Assembly (NCBI GenBank): GCA_903891755.1
Contig: CAITFY010000024.1
Location: forward strand, 1-8,475
DNA: 8,475 bases
From: an uncultured Actinomycetes bacterium
GTDB taxonomy: Bacteria; Actinomycetota; Actinomycetes; Nanopelagicales; Nanopelagicaceae
Direction: 5' to 3'
Shown in pieces: positions 1 to 7,213 of the stretch; position 1 is the first letter of the stretch; every line of letters begins with the position of its first letter. The position numbers and the translations under genes were made by a program. Under the pieces are notes generated by a model that saw nothing but the letters and a program-made list of their open reading frames with translations, was not told the DNA's origin and did not search any database.

Positions 1-20
1 GCTGCTTCATACGAACTCAT
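1..20 (-). CDS. purM: Start of phosphoribosylformylglycinamidine cyclo-ligase (AIR synthetase), cut by the left edge
   Basis: Only the first 20 bases are present. They begin with an ATG at 18-20 that overlaps the purF stop as ATGA, and read MSSYEAA; the last codon is GC plus an unseen base, which is Ala whatever that base is. A short leader followed by SYxxAGV is how many PurM proteins begin, and purM normally follows purF in actinobacteria and many other bacteria. PurM would convert FGAM from the PurSQL complex into AIR. No clear Shine-Dalgarno sequence lies upstream, so translation is probably coupled to purF. The call rests on seven residues plus context. Confidence 0.75.
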
Positions 21-1486
21 TCGTATCGATTCACAATCTCAAGAAGATTCTTACCTGCAGATAGATCTGTTGGAATATCAATTGGGTAACTTCCAGTGAA
101 GCATGCGGTACATAATTTTGATTCCGCAATGGTGGTCGCTTCAACCAACCCTTCCATCGAAACATAACCCAATGAATCGGCGCCAATGGAGCGACGAATT
201 TCTTCGACCTCTAGTCCTGCGGCGATGAGCTCGGCGCGTGATGCAAAATCAATTCCGTAATAGCACGGCCATTTAACTGGAGGGGAGGAGATGCGAACAT
301 GGATCTCGAGTGCGCCGGCTTCGCGCAACATGCGAATGAGAGCGCGCTGGGTATTTCCGCGAACGATGGAGTCGTCGACAACAACAATGCGCTTGCCTTC
401 AATGACATCGCGAAGCGGATTGAGCTTTAAACGAATGCCGAGCTGGCGAATTGTCTGGCTTGGCTGAATAAATGTGCGACCCACATATGAGTTCTTAACT
501 AAGCCTGCGCCGTAGGGAATCCCTGATTCGCGCGCATAACCAACTGCGGCTGGGGTTCCTGACTCTGGAACCGGAATTACCAAGTCAGCTGAGACTGGAT
601 GTTCTTTCGCTAACTGCGCTCCAAGTGCGACACGGGTTGTGTGCACATTGCGGCCAGCAATCGAAGTATCTGGGCGTGCCAGATAGACATACTCAAAGAT
701 GCAACCCTTAGGTTCAGGGGTCGCCCAGTGAGTTGAGCGCAATCCATTCTCATCAATCGCAATAAATTCACCGCACTCAACTTCGCGGACAAATGCTGCG
801 CCGACAATATCTAGCGCTGCTGATTCAGATGCAACTACCCAACCGTGATCGAGCTTTCCGATTACAAGTGGACGTACACCGTTGCGATCGCGAGCTGCAT
901 ACAAGGTGTGTTCATCCATAAAGACAAGCGAGAATGCACCCTTAAGCATTGGCAGAACTTCAAGCGCCGAGCTCTCAAAGTTCTTTCCTTTTTGAGCCGC
1001 GATAAGCGCAGTCATAATCTCAGTATCGGTAGTGGCATTCATGCCATCATTATTTTTTGGAGCAATCTTTGCGAGCGCCTCTGCAAGGTCGCCGGTGTTG
1101 GTGAGGTTGCCGTTGTGTGCGAGCGCCAAAGTTCCGTGATCTGTGGAACGAAGAGTTGGTTGCGCATTGGCCCATGTTGATGAACCTGTTGTTGAGTAAC
1201 GGCAGTGACCGATAGCGAGATTGCCTGTAAGCGTTGCTAAATCATTTTCGGTAAATACTTGGGAGACCAGACCCATATCTTTATAAACGACAATTCGTTT
1301 TCCATCAGATGTTGCAATACCAGCTGACTCTTGTCCTCGATGCTGTAGAGCGTAGAGTCCGTAAAATGTAAGTTTGGCTACCTCTTCATCAGGAGCCCAG
1401 ACACCAAAGACACCGCACTCATCTTGTGGCCCTTTTTCACCAGCAAAGGTTTCAAAGGTGAGTTTTCCATCGGGGCGCCTTGTCAC
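17..1486 (-). CDS. purF: Amidophosphoribosyltransferase (glutamine PRPP amidotransferase) with propeptide and Fe-S cysteines
   Basis: PurF makes 5-phosphoribosylamine from PRPP and glutamine, the committed step of purine synthesis and the usual point of feedback inhibition by purine nucleotides. The N-terminal Ntn-hydrolase glutaminase domain has its nucleophile at Cys24 in DECGVFGV (22-29). The 23 residues before it would be removed as a propeptide to free the Cys amino group. HRGQESAG (49-56), RYSTTG (96-101) and HNGNL (124-128) follow. The C-terminal phosphoribosyltransferase domain has the PRPP loop VVVDDSIVRGNT (368-379). Cys262, Cys408, Cys459 and Cys462 (the last two as CTAC) match the four ligands of the [4Fe-4S] cluster in the Bacillus subtilis enzyme, so this is the Fe-S, propeptide-bearing type. 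The length of 489 residues is normal. The start is GTG in a GTGA overlap with the previous gene, backed by AGGA 7 nt upstream. The stop overlaps the purM ATG (ATGA). Confidence 0.97.
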   Translation of the reverse strand: MTRRPDGKLTFETFAGEKGPQDECGVFGVWAPDEEVAKLTFYGLYALQHRGQESAGIATSDGKRIVVYKDMGLVSQVFTENDLATLTGNLAIGHCRYSTTGSSTWANAQPTLRSTDHGTLALAHNGNLTNTGDLAEALAKIAPKNNDGMNATTDTEIMTALIAAQKGKNFESSALEVLPMLKGAFSLVFMDEHTLYAARDRNGVRPLVIGKLDHGWVVASESAALDIVGAAFVREVECGEFIAIDENGLRSTHWATPEPKGCIFEYVYLARPDTSIAGRNVHTTRVALGAQLAKEHPVSADLVIPVPESGTPAAVGYARESGIPYGAGLVKNSYVGRTFIQPSQTIRQLGIRLKLNPLRDVIEGKRIVVVDDSIVRGNTQRALIRMLREAGALEIHVRISSPPVKWPCYYGIDFASRAELIAAGLEVEEIRRSIGADSLGYVSMEGLVEATTIAESKLCTACFTGSYPIDIPTDLSAGKNLLEIVNRYE

Positions 1487-1797
1487 TCTGCAATCCTAAT
1501 TGTCTGCGAGGCCTGCTGAAACAAAGCGGAGAGATCGGAGCGTTCACCGCTTGCGGTGATTCGCCCATCGCGAATTCCATCTTCCCATTCAAGCGAACCA
1601 TCAATGAGAGCGATTAATTCGTCAGCTCCCATCTCAACAACATTGGGTGGAGTACCACGGGTGTGCTTGGGACCTTCGCAACATTGGATGGCAGCGTAAG
1701 GAGGTATCCGAAGTTCTACGGCGTGACCTGGTGCTATCTGACCAATCTCCTCCAAGAGCGCTTTCACCTGCGAGAGAACGAGTGGGTCGCGCGCCAT
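1483..1797 (-). CDS. Small sterol-carrier-like protein (bacterial SCP orthologue type), function unknown
   Basis: This 104-residue protein has no signal peptide or membrane segment and is probably cytoplasmic. I recognise it as the small SCP2-like protein that many actinobacteria carry next to purF, often named 'sterol carrier family protein' (from memory, the Pfam SCP_3 family). The recognisable core is VELRIPPYAAIQC (27-39) followed by EGPKHTRGTPPNVVEM (41-56), then a Trp at 71 and ASGERSDLS (82-90), near the C-terminal end. SCP2 domains bind lipids or other hydrophobic ligands in some proteins, but no ligand is known to me here, and a role in purine synthesis is only suggested by position. 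It starts at an ATG 8 nt after purL with only weak purine runs upstream. Its TGA overlaps the purF GTG by 4 nt, so the two are probably translationally coupled. Homologues I recall are somewhat longer, so a slightly different start is possible; the frame stays open a few codons upstream into purL. Confidence 0.8.
   Translation of the reverse strand: MARDPLVLSQVKALLEEIGQIAPGHAVELRIPPYAAIQCCEGPKHTRGTPPNVVEMGADELIALIDGSLEWEDGIRDGRITASGERSDLSALFQQASQTIRIAE
1494..1497 (-). promoter_or_regulatory. Ribosome binding site that supports the GTG start of purF
   Basis: AGGA lies 7 nt before the GTG at 1486, within the end of the SCP-like gene. There is no ATG codon in the purF frame between this GTG and the catalytic Cys24, so the site and the frame together fix the start and the 23-residue propeptide. 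Confidence 0.65.
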
Positions 1798-1805
1798 GGG
1801 GTCTT

Positions 1806-4043
1806 CTATCCGAAGAGTCTTGGAAGGGTCGCGGTATGAGCTTCTTTGAGTTCAACCAGTGGAATGGTGGCATCGTTGATGAGAAGGATATCCCCACCGG
1901 TTTTTCCAAGGTGATGAACTGGGATCTCAAACTTCGCAGCAAGGGCTTCTAAGGCGGCGAGATTTTGAGGGTCGACGGTGATCAATATCCGGCCTGGGGT
2001 CTCCGCGAAGAGAGCAGCCGCAACTCCACCAGGGATGTACTCACCAGGAAGTGAGATCGTGGCGCCAATGCTGTTTCGCAAGGTTGCCTCGGTGAGCGCA
2101 GCAGCTAGTCCGCCATCGCTGAGATCATGTGCAGATTCCAGGAGAGGTTGGGCCTCAAGGAGCAGATTGATCAAACGAACTTCCATCTCGATATCTGGAG
2201 TTGGAGCCAGATCGCCCAGCTGCCCATGGATATGAGCCCACTCGGAACCGCTGAAATTATCCGCAGTATTTCCAAGTTGAAGCACTTCTAGATCAGCAGC
2301 TGGAATGCCCATCTTGGTGCGCTTTGTGACATCTTGAATTACGCCGAGCACTCCAATAACTGGAGTCGGCAAAATTGCAACGCTTCCGGTCTGGTTATAG
2401 AAGGAGACGTTTCCACCAGTGACTGGAAGGCCCATCTCTAAACAGATATCAGCAAGGCCACGTACGGTCTCAGCGAATTGCCACATCACACCTGGATCTT
2501 CCGGTGAACCGAAGTTCAAGCAGTTAGTAACTGCAAGAGGTTTGGCACCGGTGGTTGCAATGTTGCGACACGATTCTAGGAGAGCCAACTTCGCGCCGTT
2601 GTAAGGATCAAGATATGACCAACGAGCATTCGCATCAGTAGAGATTGCAACGCCGAGGTTTGTCTCCTCATCAATACGCACCATTCCAGAATCTTCTGGT
2701 TGTGCAAGAACTGAGTTTCCTTGGACATAGCGATCATATTGATCGGTGACCCATGACTTATCCGCAATATTTGGAGAAGAGATCAGCGCAAGTAACTCTG
2801 ACTTAATCTCTGCAGCGCTATCAAGTGTCGGAAGTGATGTCGGAGCGAGTGAATCTAAATATGTAGGGCGAGCGATTGGGCGGTTGTAGACCGGACCATC
2901 ATGAGCAACGGTGCGAGGTGGAACATCAACAATCAACTCACCATTGAAAGTGATTTCAAGGTGCTTGCCTTCGGTGACCTCACCGATGACAGTTGCGGTG
3001 ACATCCCACTTCTTACAAATCTTCATAAAGCGTGAGAGCTTAGAAGGTTCGATGATTGCGCACATACGCTCTTGAGATTCAGACATCAAGATCTCTTCAG
3101 GAGAGAGTGAAGGATCGCGCAGTGGAACCTTCTCTAACTGAATCGACATTCCGCCAGAACCAGCAGATGCAAGTTCAGATGTTGCGCACGAAAGTCCCGC
3201 GCCACCTAAATCCTGAATACCAACGACGAGATCTTCGGCGAAGATTTCTAGTGAGCATTCAATCAAAACTTTTTCAGCAAATGGATCTCCCACTTGAACT
3301 GCAGGACGCTTTGCCGCTTTACCTGATGCAAATGTTTCAGAGGCGAGAACTGATACGCCACCAATTCCATCGCCACCGGTTTTTGCACCGAAGAGAACCA
3401 CAAGATTCCCGGTTCCATGAGCGGTTGCAAGCTTGATATCTTCATGGCGCATCACGCCAACGCAGAGAGCGTTTACAAGAGGATTGCCCGCATAAGTAGC
3501 GTCAAACACTACTTCTCCACCGATATTTGGAAGTCCTAAACAGTTTCCGTATCCACCAACGCCAGCAACAATTCCTGGCAACACTCTGCGGGTATCTGGA
3601 GCGTCAGCTGGACCGAAGCGAAGTGGATCCATGACGGCGATCGGGCGTGCACCCATCGTCAAGATATCTCGAACGATTCCGCCAACTCCTGTTGCCGCGC
3701 CTTGATATGGCTCAACGAAAGATGGGTGATTGTGCGATTCAATTTTAAACGTGACTGCATACCCTTGCCCGATATCGACAACGCCAGCGTTCTCGCCGAT
3801 ACCAACGAGCAGTGCATCAGAGTGCGGGGCTTTCTCACCAAATTGCTTGAGGTGAACCTTGGAAGATTTATAAGAACAATGCTCCGACCACATTACCGAA
3901 TACATCGCGAGTTCGGAAGAAGTTGGTCTGCGACCGAGAATCTCTTTAATACGTGCGTACTCATCTTCTTTAAGACCAAGTTCGCGCCATGGTTGTTCGG
4001 TGTCTGGATGCGCAGTCGCGACTGCAACGGTATCGAGAGACAT
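1806..4043 (-). CDS. purL: Phosphoribosylformylglycinamidine synthase, synthetase subunit PurL (small type)
   Basis: PurL converts FGAR, ATP and ammonia from PurQ into FGAM. The 745 residues match the small PurL class that needs PurS and PurQ; the fused E. coli form is about 1300 residues. The active-site His lies in MWSEHCSYKSS (51-61, His55). Other conserved stretches are KIESHNHPS (100-108), GDPF (252-255), DLGGAGL (278-284), SESQERM (321-327), LDPYNGAK (478-485), GGNVSFYN (543-550) and HDLSDGGL (639-646). The paired motifs reflect the internal duplication of this ATP-binding PurM-like family. No frameshift or missing motif was seen. The ATG shares one base with the purQ stop and has AGGT 5 nt upstream. 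The TAG stop is followed by an 8-nt spacer, the largest in the window, before the SCP-like gene. Confidence 0.97.
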   Translation of the reverse strand: MSLDTVAVATAHPDTEQPWRELGLKEDEYARIKEILGRRPTSSELAMYSVMWSEHCSYKSSKVHLKQFGEKAPHSDALLVGIGENAGVVDIGQGYAVTFKIESHNHPSFVEPYQGAATGVGGIVRDILTMGARPIAVMDPLRFGPADAPDTRRVLPGIVAGVGGYGNCLGLPNIGGEVVFDATYAGNPLVNALCVGVMRHEDIKLATAHGTGNLVVLFGAKTGGDGIGGVSVLASETFASGKAAKRPAVQVGDPFAEKVLIECSLEIFAEDLVVGIQDLGGAGLSCATSELASAGSGGMSIQLEKVPLRDPSLSPEEILMSESQERMCAIIEPSKLSRFMKICKKWDVTATVIGEVTEGKHLEITFNGELIVDVPPRTVAHDGPVYNRPIARPTYLDSLAPTSLPTLDSAAEIKSELLALISSPNIADKSWVTDQYDRYVQGNSVLAQPEDSGMVRIDEETNLGVAISTDANARWSYLDPYNGAKLALLESCRNIATTGAKPLAVTNCLNFGSPEDPGVMWQFAETVRGLADICLEMGLPVTGGNVSFYNQTGSVAILPTPVIGVLGVIQDVTKRTKMGIPAADLEVLQLGNTADNFSGSEWAHIHGQLGDLAPTPDIEMEVRLINLLLEAQPLLESAHDLSDGGLAAALTEATLRNSIGATISLPGEYIPGGVAAALFAETPGRILITVDPQNLAALEALAAKFEIPVHHLGKTGGDILLINDATIPLVELKEAHTATLPRLFG

Positions 4044-4714
4044 TAGCGACCTACCAAGCTATGGAGAACAGAGGTGAAAAATGTAAGGCCATCAGTACTT
4101 GGACCTGTAAGAGATTCAATTGCCTGCTCTGGGTGGGGCATAACACCAACCACATTTCCACGAGCATTTGTAATTCCAGCAATATCATTCTTAGAACCAT
4201 TTGGATTTGTGCCGGCGTAGCGAAGCACAACGCGACCTTCTGATTCCAATTCATGAAGAGTCTCTGCGCTGGCTTGGAAAGAACCTTCGCCATTCTTAAT
4301 AGGAATAACTAGGCGATCGCCTTTTGTGTACCCAGAAGTCCATGGAGTTGAGTTGTTCTCAACGGTGAGAGGTTGATCTGTGCAGACAAAGTGCAGACCT
4401 TGGTTGCGAGTGAGCGCCCCAGGCAAGAGGTGAGATTCGCAGAGAATCTGGAAACCGTTGCAGATACCAAGAACAGGAAAACCATGTTCGGCCGCGATAA
4501 TGATGGAAGACATGATGGGAGCGAAGCGCGAGATTGCACCGCAACGCAAATAGTCACCATAAGAAAATCCACCGGGAAGTACAACAGCTTCAACTTCTTT
4601 GAGGTCATCACTTGCATGAAAGAGTGGAACTGGAACCCCGCCCGCTAAGCGGATGGCACGAAGAGCTGAAGAATCATCCAAGGAGCCTGGAAATGTAACG
4701 ACGCCAATGCGCAT
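4043..4714 (-). CDS. purQ: Phosphoribosylformylglycinamidine synthase, glutaminase subunit PurQ
   Basis: PurQ is the class I glutamine amidotransferase of FGAM synthetase. It hydrolyses glutamine and passes ammonia to PurL. It has 223 residues, usual for a separate PurQ subunit. The catalytic triad is visible: Cys85 in GICNGFQIL (83-91), with His194 and Glu196 in MPHPEQA (192-198). LPGGFSYGDYLRCGA (46-60) is the conserved oxyanion/substrate loop, and the N-terminus MRIGVVTFPGS is typical. The ATG shares one base with the purS stop and has GAGG 4 nt upstream. The TAA stop shares one base with the purL ATG. With purS and purL it encodes all of FGAM synthetase as separate subunits, rather than the single long PurL of Escherichia coli. 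Confidence 0.97.
   Translation of the reverse strand: MRIGVVTFPGSLDDSSALRAIRLAGGVPVPLFHASDDLKEVEAVVLPGGFSYGDYLRCGAISRFAPIMSSIIIAAEHGFPVLGICNGFQILCESHLLPGALTRNQGLHFVCTDQPLTVENNSTPWTSGYTKGDRLVIPIKNGEGSFQASAETLHELESEGRVVLRYAGTNPNGSKNDIAGITNARGNVVGVMPHPEQAIESLTGPSTDGLTFFTSVLHSLVGR
4049..4052 (-). promoter_or_regulatory. Possible weak ribosome binding site of purL
   Basis: AGGT, within GGTAGGT, lies 5 nt before the purL ATG inside the end of purQ. The match is partial. The one-base TAATG overlap suggests that re-initiation from purQ is at least as important. Confidence 0.4.
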
Positions 4715-4959
4715 TAGGCCTCAACCTTTACGAGGAAGGTCTCGATAACTGGGTTAGAAAGTAGTGTTTCTGCTGCCTTTTCGACCTCAGCGAGCTGTTC
4801 AGCTGTTGGAGTGCCTGCGACTTCAATTTCAAAACGCTTGCCCTGACGAACAGAGGTGGCGAAGGTGAAACCTAGGCGAGGCAGCGCGGCTGCAACTGCT
4901 TGTCCTTGTGGGTCAAGGATCTCGGGCTTCAACATAACTTCCACGACGATGGTGGCCAT
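4714..4959 (-). CDS. purS: Phosphoribosylformylglycinamidine synthase subunit PurS
   Basis: This 81-residue protein is the small structural subunit of the three-part FGAM synthetase. In the known complexes a PurS dimer bridges the glutaminase PurQ and the synthetase PurL and helps pass ammonia between them. The sequence has the family features: a VEVMLKPEILDPQG opening (about residues 6-19), then AVAAALPRLGF, a central QGKRFEIEV strand (39-47), and a C-terminal half rich in Ala and Glu. The fold is known from the family to be a small alpha/beta dimer; there is no catalytic residue to look for. It has the clearest ribosome binding site in the window, AAGGA 7 nt before the ATG. It overlaps purC upstream and purQ downstream by one base each (TAATG), so all three subunits of the complex are made from adjoining frames. 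Confidence 0.95.
   Translation of the reverse strand: MATIVVEVMLKPEILDPQGQAVAAALPRLGFTFATSVRQGKRFEIEVAGTPTAEQLAEVEKAAETLLSNPVIETFLVKVEA
4719..4722 (-). promoter_or_regulatory. Probable ribosome binding site of purQ
   Basis: GAGG lies 4 nt before the purQ ATG, inside the last codons of purS, with a second AGG a few bases further upstream. The spacing is a little short, but the ATG overlaps the purS stop by one base, so coupling would also help initiation. Confidence 0.5.
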
Positions 4960-5810
4960 TAGATATTCCTTCCGGTCAGGAGCGTGAAAGCTGATTCATA
5001 ACGTTCGCGCGTCTTATCAACAACATCTTGAGGAAGTTCTGGTGGTGGGCTCTGACGATCCCAACCTGATGCAAGCAACCAATCTCGAACATATTGCTTA
5101 TCGAATGAAGGTTGTGCACCGCCTGGCTTCCAACTATCGGCAGACCAGAAACGAGAAGAGTCCGGGGTTAAGGCCTCATCGCCTAAGCAAATCTTACCCT
5201 CTGCATCAAGGCCGAATTCAAATTTAGTGTCCGCCAAGATAATCCCGCGTGTGGCGGCATAGTCATGTGCTGTTGCATAGAGCTTCAAAGTTAAATCGCG
5301 CAAACTCTTCGCATCCTCTTGCCCGACAATTGAAGAGGCGCGTTCAAATGTGATGTTCTCATCATGATCGCCCATCTCAGCTTTTGTTGCGGGCGTAAAG
5401 ATATTTGATGGAAGTTTTGAACCATCGAGCAATCCAGCTGGCAGTGCAATCCCAGTTACGGATTGATTTTTCTGATATTCAACCCAACCCGAACCAGTGA
5501 GATAACCGCGCGCAACACACTCGATAGGAAACATCTCAAGTGGTTTAACAATGACGGCGCGCTCTTTAACTTCATCTGGAACATCAGTAGTGATTAAGTG
5601 ATTAGGAACAATCTCTTTAAACATCTCAAACCAGAAGAGGGAGAGTTGTGTGAGCAGCTTTCCTTTACCTGGAATTTCAGTAGGAAGAATGTAATCAAAT
5701 GCGGAGATACGATCGCTTGCAACAATCAAGAGTTCGCCGTTGAGATTTGTATATAGATCGCGAACCTTGCCGCTGCGAAGATGGTTCCAACCATCAATCA
5801 TGGCGCTCAC
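4959..5810 (-). CDS. purC: Phosphoribosylaminoimidazole-succinocarboxamide synthase (SAICAR synthetase)
   Basis: PurC condenses CAIR with aspartate using ATP to form SAICAR, the substrate of PurB encoded just upstream. The 283 residues contain the standard motifs: GKVRDLY (14-20), SDRISAFD (32-39), ECVARGYLTGSGW (97-109), the aspartate/ATP-site stretch TKAEMGDHDENI (142-153), DTKFEFGL (194-201) and LTPDSSRFW (214-222). Length and order are normal for a stand-alone PurC. Two starts are possible. A GTG at 5810 overlaps the purB stop as GTGA but has no clear Shine-Dalgarno sequence. An ATG at 5801 (residue 4, giving 280 residues) has GGTGA at 5807-5811 five bases upstream. The first residues are not conserved in the family and do not settle the choice; I prefer the ATG but give the longest frame. 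The TAA stop shares one base with the purS ATG. Confidence 0.97.
   Translation of the reverse strand: MSAMIDGWNHLRSGKVRDLYTNLNGELLIVASDRISAFDYILPTEIPGKGKLLTQLSLFWFEMFKEIVPNHLITTDVPDEVKERAVIVKPLEMFPIECVARGYLTGSGWVEYQKNQSVTGIALPAGLLDGSKLPSNIFTPATKAEMGDHDENITFERASSIVGQEDAKSLRDLTLKLYATAHDYAATRGIILADTKFEFGLDAEGKICLGDEALTPDSSRFWSADSWKPGGAQPSFDKQYVRDWLLASGWDRQSPPPELPQDVVDKTRERYESAFTLLTGRNI
4967..4971 (-). promoter_or_regulatory. Ribosome binding site of purS
   Basis: AAGGA lies inside the last codons of purC, 7 nt before the purS ATG, and is part of a longer GGAAGGA run. It is the best Shine-Dalgarno match in the window and supports the ATG at 4959. It would let ribosomes load directly on purS as well as by coupling from purC. 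Confidence 0.75.
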
Positions 5811-5811
5811 C
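5807..5811 (-). promoter_or_regulatory. Likely ribosome binding site for an ATG start of purC at 5801
   Basis: GGTGA, which can pair with the UCACC near the 3' end of 16S rRNA, sits 5 nt before the in-frame ATG at 5801. It contains the alternative GTG start at 5810 and the purB stop. The 20 bases before the GTG show no similar motif, so this site favours the ATG as the real start, giving a protein three residues shorter. Confidence 0.5.
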
Positions 5812-7210
5812 GAATACTAGATGGGCGATATTTCGCCGCATCAGGGTGGAGTGATGTAATCGCTTCAATGCGATTGATAATACGAGTCGTTTGTGCGACG
5901 GCATCTCCAGTGAACTCCATGGGAGTTGAGAGCAAGGTCTCTAAAGCCGCTTTATCAAGTGGAATACGGGTATCTGCAGCAAGTGCATCAATCATGGTGT
6001 TTGGCTTGCCCGCTCTAATTCCAAGAGCAGCCGCAACCGCGTGTTCCTTAATAACTTCGTGAGCAACTTCGCGTCCCACTCCAGCTTTTACTGCGGCAAC
6101 CAAAATCTTCGTTGTCGCTAAGAATGGAAGATAACGATCGAGCTCTGTATTGATGACTTCTGGGAAGGCGCCAAACTCACTCAGGACAGTCATAAATGTT
6201 TCGAAGAGTCCATCAATTGCATAAAAGGCATCTGGGAGTGCGATTCGGCGTACAACGCTGCACGAGACATCGCCCTCGTTCCACTGATCTCCGCTAAGTT
6301 CGCCAACCATTGAGGCGTATCCGCGAAGCACAACGCTTAGACCATTAACGCGCTCACATGATCTGGTGTTCATTTTATGTGGCATCGCGCTTGAACCAAC
6401 TTGACCAGCTTTGAATCCTTCGGTTACAAGTTCAGCGCCAGCCATCAATCGAATCGAGGTTGCAAATGATGATGGAGCTGCAGCAAGTTGAACCAATGTA
6501 GTGAGGACATCGAAGTCGAAGGAGCGCGGATAAATCTGTCCGGTGGAATCAAGGACACGATTAAATCCAAGATGCTCAGCAACTTCCGCTTCTAGTCTGG
6601 CATGAGCACCAGAACTTCCCAAGAGGTCTACTGAATCTTGAGCAGTTCCAACCGGCCCTTTAATTCCGCGGATTGGATAACGTTCGATTAAATTCTCTAA
6701 ACGCTCGTATGCGAAGAGCAATTCCTCGGCAGCAGATGCAAAGCGCTTACCTAAAGTTGTTACTTGCGCAGCAACATTATGTGAGCGACCTGTGATTGGT
6801 TGTTCGATGTATTGACCGGCGCGTTCTGCAAGCATTGCAAGGGTTGCGACGACGCGATCTTGAACTAGCAAGAGTCCATCACGAACCTGCATCGCTTCTA
6901 CATTCTCAGTGAGATCGCGAGAGGTCATTCCTGCGTGAATCGCCTCATGACCAGCGAGCGCATTGAACTCCTCGATGCGAGCCTTTACGTCATGACGCGT
7001 TAATTTCTCTCGAGCGTCAATTGAGGCGAGATCTACATGCGGAAGCAGCTTCTCGTAATCATCAATTGTTTCGCCCGGAATTGCATGACCAAGTTTTGAT
7101 TGGGCTCGCATGACTGCAACCCACAATTTACGTTCTTGGATAATTTTGGATTCAGGTGACCAGATGGAGCGCATCGCGGCCGATGCATAACGATCCGCTA
7201 AAACGCTCAT
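5807..7210 (-). CDS. purB: Adenylosuccinate lyase
   Basis: PurB removes fumarate from SAICAR to give AICAR, and from adenylosuccinate to give AMP, so it acts both in the common pathway and in the AMP branch. It is a homotetrameric cytoplasmic enzyme of the fumarase/aspartase superfamily. At 467 residues it is full length. Visible motifs are RHDVKA (72-77), GMTSRDLTEN (94-103), GRSHNVAAQ with the active-site-region His (141-149), the superfamily signature GSSAMPHKMN (272-281) and DQWNEGDVSCSVVRR (308-322). The GRSHNVAAQ and NTRSCERVNG wording matches the actinobacterial form as I recall it from Streptomyces, and differs from the shorter Bacillus type. The ATG start lies 3 nt after the purD stop, with a weak purine-rich stretch, GAGAGA at 7219-7224, about 8 nt upstream. 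The stop codon overlaps the annotated purC GTG by 4 nt (GTGA). Confidence 0.97.
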   Translation of the reverse strand: MSVLADRYASAAMRSIWSPESKIIQERKLWVAVMRAQSKLGHAIPGETIDDYEKLLPHVDLASIDAREKLTRHDVKARIEEFNALAGHEAIHAGMTSRDLTENVEAMQVRDGLLLVQDRVVATLAMLAERAGQYIEQPITGRSHNVAAQVTTLGKRFASAAEELLFAYERLENLIERYPIRGIKGPVGTAQDSVDLLGSSGAHARLEAEVAEHLGFNRVLDSTGQIYPRSFDFDVLTTLVQLAAAPSSFATSIRLMAGAELVTEGFKAGQVGSSAMPHKMNTRSCERVNGLSVVLRGYASMVGELSGDQWNEGDVSCSVVRRIALPDAFYAIDGLFETFMTVLSEFGAFPEVINTELDRYLPFLATTKILVAAVKAGVGREVAHEVIKEHAVAAALGIRAGKPNTMIDALAADTRIPLDKAALETLLSTPMEFTGDAVAQTTRIINRIEAITSLHPDAAKYRPSSIR

Positions 7211-7213
7211 GGG

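Noticed and set aside
1798..1805. The 8-nt gap between purL and the SCP-like gene as a site for an internal promoter or terminator.
   Set aside because: It is too short to hold either, and no hairpin with a T run was seen around it. A promoter inside the end of purL cannot be excluded, but no convincing -35/-10 pair was recognised.
1634..1942. A 102-residue minus-strand open frame spanning the purL to SCP-gene junction, and a 101-residue plus-strand frame at 1647-1952.
   Set aside because: Both lie over the end of purL and the SCP-like gene in other frames and show no recognisable motif. They are rich in Ser/Arg or mixed residues, as expected for shadow frames.
3056..3436. A 126-residue plus-strand open frame antisense to purL, with many Gln, Arg and Leu.
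   Set aside because: It lies fully inside purL, opposite its DLGGAGL and SESQERM regions. Its composition is what the complement of those codons produces, and nothing supports expression.
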